Of a stretch of 64,000 nucleotides of DNA, positions 60,991-64,000 are shown piece after piece. Below the pieces are notes generated by a model. It saw only the letters and a program-made list of their open reading frames with translations, did no database searches and was not told the DNA's origin. The stretch comes from Maniola hyperantus. Lineage: Eukaryota > Arthropoda > Insecta > Lepidoptera > Nymphalidae. Each line of letters opens with the position of its first letter. The stretch's first letter is position 1. The stretch spans positions 8,494,001-8,558,000 of the forward strand of contig NC_048555.1 of the NCBI RefSeq assembly GCF_902806685.2, written 5' to 3'. The translations under genes and the position numbers were made by a program.

Positions 60991-61867
60991 CTGAGCAACT
61001 TCGAGTCGGTATTCGGTAAACTAGCCTCTTCTTTATCTTTGATCGAAAGGTCGCGTAGAATAATTTATTTTCATTTTTATTCATTTAAAAGCTAAGTCGA
61101 CTACTTACGTTCTTACCGGTGGTAATCAGGCTAACTTGGAAGGGGTATGGCAGTGTAAATGTAAGTTATAATTAAGCCATTAAACACAACATTGTTGCAA
61201 ATGCTACGCAGTCTTTGTACCTACCTTATTATTTAATTCCTGACTTCTTTTGTGGACATCTAGTATTTAAAGTCTGATGAGGTAATTATTGTAACTGTTA
61301 ACGGTGTAGGTATATTATTTACCTAAGTATCGACGAGTATACCTACGTGCTACAGGCTATAAATTATATGTTGATCTAAGTATATAGGTAATGGATTCAC
61401 CAAATAGTGAAAATTTCACGTGAAGAAAACAAACTTGTCATTCCTTCACTTCTCCATATTATGGAAGATCAAAATTCTAGTCCAATATCCACATTGATAG
61501 ACCACATACATAGTTGGTACTTACTAACTACTTAGGTAGGAAGTAAAGCTCACCTGAGCTGCCGTGTTAGTCATGATAGGGGATGGAAGTTTGTATGAAA
61601 GTCCGTCACTTTCCAGTAGGACTGGATATATATGAAAATTTATACAGTAGATACGCACGTAGGCACAAAATAATGAACATCGACCTTTAGAAAGAGATAG
61701 CGGTTTTGTAGAGCATTGTCTCTGTCGTTAAGACTGACAAAACGTCAAATACTGAGGCATGAGTGCTGCAAAAATGAAAAAGCACTTCATTCAGGATTTT
61801 TTGAAATTTGAGGCCGATGATGGGTTGAGACTTGAGAAGACAATGATGAAAGATAATTTCGTAGTAG

Positions 61868-62045
61868 TTTTTTTTTTTTAAGAATATTAGCCATGTTATA
61901 TGACTAATATTTCCCTTTCCTCTCCAACTAAGCATCAGGCTTGTGCTAGGAGTAGGTACGACAATATAGTGCAAGGGGCGGGGTTTGAACCGTCGACCTT
62001 TTGGTTTTCAGTCCACTCCTTTACCCGTTGAGCTATTGAGGCTCT
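61868..62045 (-). mobile_element. tRNA-headed SINE (family D)
   Basis: 'gggtttgaaccgtcgacctt' and 'ccgttgagctattgaggc' at the head; body 'ttgtgctaggagtaggtacg'. Close to the copy at 63595-63777. Confidence 0.75.
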
Positions 62046-62169
62046 GAAATTTAATTACTTAGGATCTTTTTGATCAACCCATTATCGGCTCACTACTGAG
62101 CGTGGATTTCCTCTCAGAGAATTAGGATACTTTCTACTTTTTTTACCGACTACTTCCAAAAACAAGGAA

Positions 62170-62395
62170 GTTCTCAATTCGGCCCGTTTTTAGGGTTCCG
62201 TACCTCAAAAGGAAAAAAGGAACCCTTATGGGATCACTTCGTTTTCGTGGTTGTCTGTCTGTCTGTTTGTCTGTTTGTCTGTCTGTCTATCTGTCTGCCT
62301 GTCTGTCCGTCGGGTCTATCAAGAAAACCTAGAATCATGACGAATTTGTGCGCGACCCTCAGTGCGCGAGTCTGACTCGCACTTGGCCAGTATTT
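62170..62395. mobile_element. 'ggttccgtacctcaaaagg' repeat with (ctgt)n tract
   Basis: 'gggttccgtacctcaaaagg', a (ctgt)n tract and end 'gagtctgactcgcacttggc'. Compact copy, internally deleted relative to 14693-15085. Confidence 0.65.
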
Positions 62396-63454
62396 TTCTA
62401 CAACAATTATTTATTAGATAAGGTCTAAGGACCTACTACCTACAGCCCTGCATCAGGTACATTGTAGAGCAATCTCTTTGTTTGATTGATTGAATAGTTT
62501 TGCGTAGGATGTTGGTATCAAAGATAGGAATATCGCTGCAATTCTGCAAATTGGGTCAAGTCTCAGTTAACTGATATTTATAGTCGCACTACAGAACTGT
62601 CTTCGTCTTATCAGCATCTTCCCTGATACTTCAGATCTGATGCAATGCACTCGTATTTGAATGGTTATTATACCGGACGCGGCCAATTAAGAGGCCGATG
62701 TGGAAAACTTATAAGTTACTGAATGCAACAATGTTGCTCTTCCAAAGTGGTGTTTTGTTACTCGTGTGCTCGTGTGATTTTTTTCTTCTGTTTTTAGGTT
62801 ATTCGAATTCCATTAAAACCAATAAAACTGATGTATTTAATGAAATTTGAGATACTGAGGAAAGATGTTTCTTTTACGATACAAAGTCTGCACGATATAG
62901 GTACCTACCTACTTAAATAAAAAAAATAAAAAAAAAGTTTTATTTAGATTGATTATATTTAATACTTATCAATCTTATTAAATTTTATAGTTTCATATCA
63001 AAATGTTTTATAAGTAAGTAGGTAGGTATACCTACTTCTACAGAACGTTAAAATCCGTCCATCCGTTTAAAAATATTGTATTACCTAGATACCTAACTTA
63101 CCTTCGTTTAAATATAATAAGTAGTGTACCTACGTTTATCTCCACAAACTATTAATATGCCTAATGTATAAAAGCGGAGAAATTGATTCTTGAGGTGAGG
63201 GTTAAATAACTTGCGTGTTTAGTAAATTTTTATTCATTAAGCTGTTAGTACCTATTACATAAAAATTGTAGCTAATTATTTATAATACAGACCAGTTAAC
63301 CTTTCTAGCTCATCCATTTTTGAGGTGCAACACTTTTCAGTGAAAGGTCGGGGCGACCTCGACGCAGTTGGCGCCGGGGATAGTTAAGGCTAGGCCTGAC
63401 AAGACGCGCGACATAGTGGCGCGATGGGTCTAACGCGGCTCCTAGTATAAGATC

Positions 63455-63777
63455 TACTGAGCGTCACCATCATTGCGCCGGGTCTCCTCTCAGTGAGAAG
63501 GACTGGCAGACTTCACACACCTTTGAGAACATGAAATTCTCAGGCATGCAGGTTTTCTCACGATGTTTTCCTTCACCGTTAAAGCAAACGTTTTTTTTTT
63601 AAATTTTTATTTAAAAAGAATATTAGCCATGTTAAATGACTAATATTCCCCTTTCCTCTCCAATTAAGCGTCAGGCTTGTGCTAGGAGTAGGTACGACAA
63701 TAGTGCAACGGGCGGGGTTTGAATCGTCGACGTTTCGGTTTTCAGTCCACTCCTTTACCGGTTGAGCTATTGAGGCG
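63455..63777 (-). mobile_element. Nested or adjacent tRNA-headed SINEs (families C and D)
   Basis: 63455-63592 is a family C body ('gtttccttcacc', preceded by the caggcatgcagg block); 63595-63777 is a family D copy; 63778-63845 looks like the continuation of C ('actccgaaaagttagtggtg'). D therefore appears inserted into C. Confidence 0.65.
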
Positions 63778-64000
63778 TTAATTGTTTTAAAGACGCATAT
63801 AACTCCGAAAAGTTAGTGGTGCGTATCTGGGATGAAACGCGCGTCAGTTCATTGATCGAAATTATATTTATAAAGCAGCGCAGCCGCAGCGCTGCAGCCG
63901 CGCTGCCTCCGCGTGACACTTTGCGACAAATTTGAAGGTACCTACCCTTAGATTTATCAATTTAGTTAAGTGTAGAAGATATAGTGTGCAACAGAATAAG

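Larger units (their letters stand above)
54933..64000. other. Gene-free right flank of AGGF1
   Basis: No coding gene supported. Contains SINEs (55072-55284, 57714-57880), MITEs (56887-57004, 60068-60247), LINE ends (58640-58905, 60671-60990), tRNA-headed SINEs (61868-62045, 63455-63777) and the 'ggttccgtacctcaaaagg' repeat (62170-62395). The last 150 bp include a GC-rich gcagcgc/gcgctgc palindromic patch near 63880. Confidence 0.6.

Overview
The window looks like nuclear DNA of a lepidopteran insect (moth or butterfly). It is AT-rich, the genes are split into many short exons, and the space between exons is packed with small non-autonomous transposons. These include two abundant SINE-like families sharing the head 'gcgacttcgtccgcgtgg', tRNA-headed SINEs, LINE relics, and hAT, PIF/Harbinger and Tc1/mariner-type MITEs. 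This organism call is inferred from repeat style and gene structure, not from a database match.

Two real genes are supported, arranged head to head. On the minus strand, 16929 down to 1224, sixteen exons join in frame into a 1141-residue protein with an N-terminal WW domain, two different tandem-repeat regions, a PIN-like domain and a helical C-terminal half. I call it a SWT1-like protein (transcriptional protein SWT1 / nuclear mRNA surveillance endoribonuclease family). On the plus strand, 17685 to 54932, ten exons plus a tandemly triplicated terminal exon encode AGGF1 (OCRE, FHA and G-patch domains). About 750 bp separate the two start codons, and this shared upstream segment contains a LINE relic. 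Both families act on RNA in the nucleus, so a shared bidirectional promoter is plausible but not shown.

Layout: 1-1223 lies downstream of the SWT1-like gene (SINE, foldback). 1224-16929 is the SWT1-like gene. 16930-17684 is the divergent promoter region. 17685-25576 holds AGGF1 exons 1-10, with a PIF/Harbinger MITE, LINE relics and SINEs in the introns. 25577-51195 is one 25.6-kb AGGF1 intron that splits the G-patch; I see only repeats in it apart from one doubtful minus-strand exon-like ORF near 37.4 kb. 49886-54932 is a tandem duplication region with three intact copies and one decayed copy of the last AGGF1 exon. 54933-64000 has no gene I can support and holds SINEs, MITEs and LINE ends.

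The most interesting points are: (a) the in-frame multiplication of the AGGF1 terminal exon, each copy supplying the end of the G-patch; (b) apparent loss of most acidic active-site positions in the PIN domain of the SWT1-like protein; (c) a 42-bp coding repeat whose unit reproduces the splice acceptor at the exon's own border; (d) several MITEs with exact target-site duplications; (e) a set of perfect short-loop palindromes that do not look like transposons.
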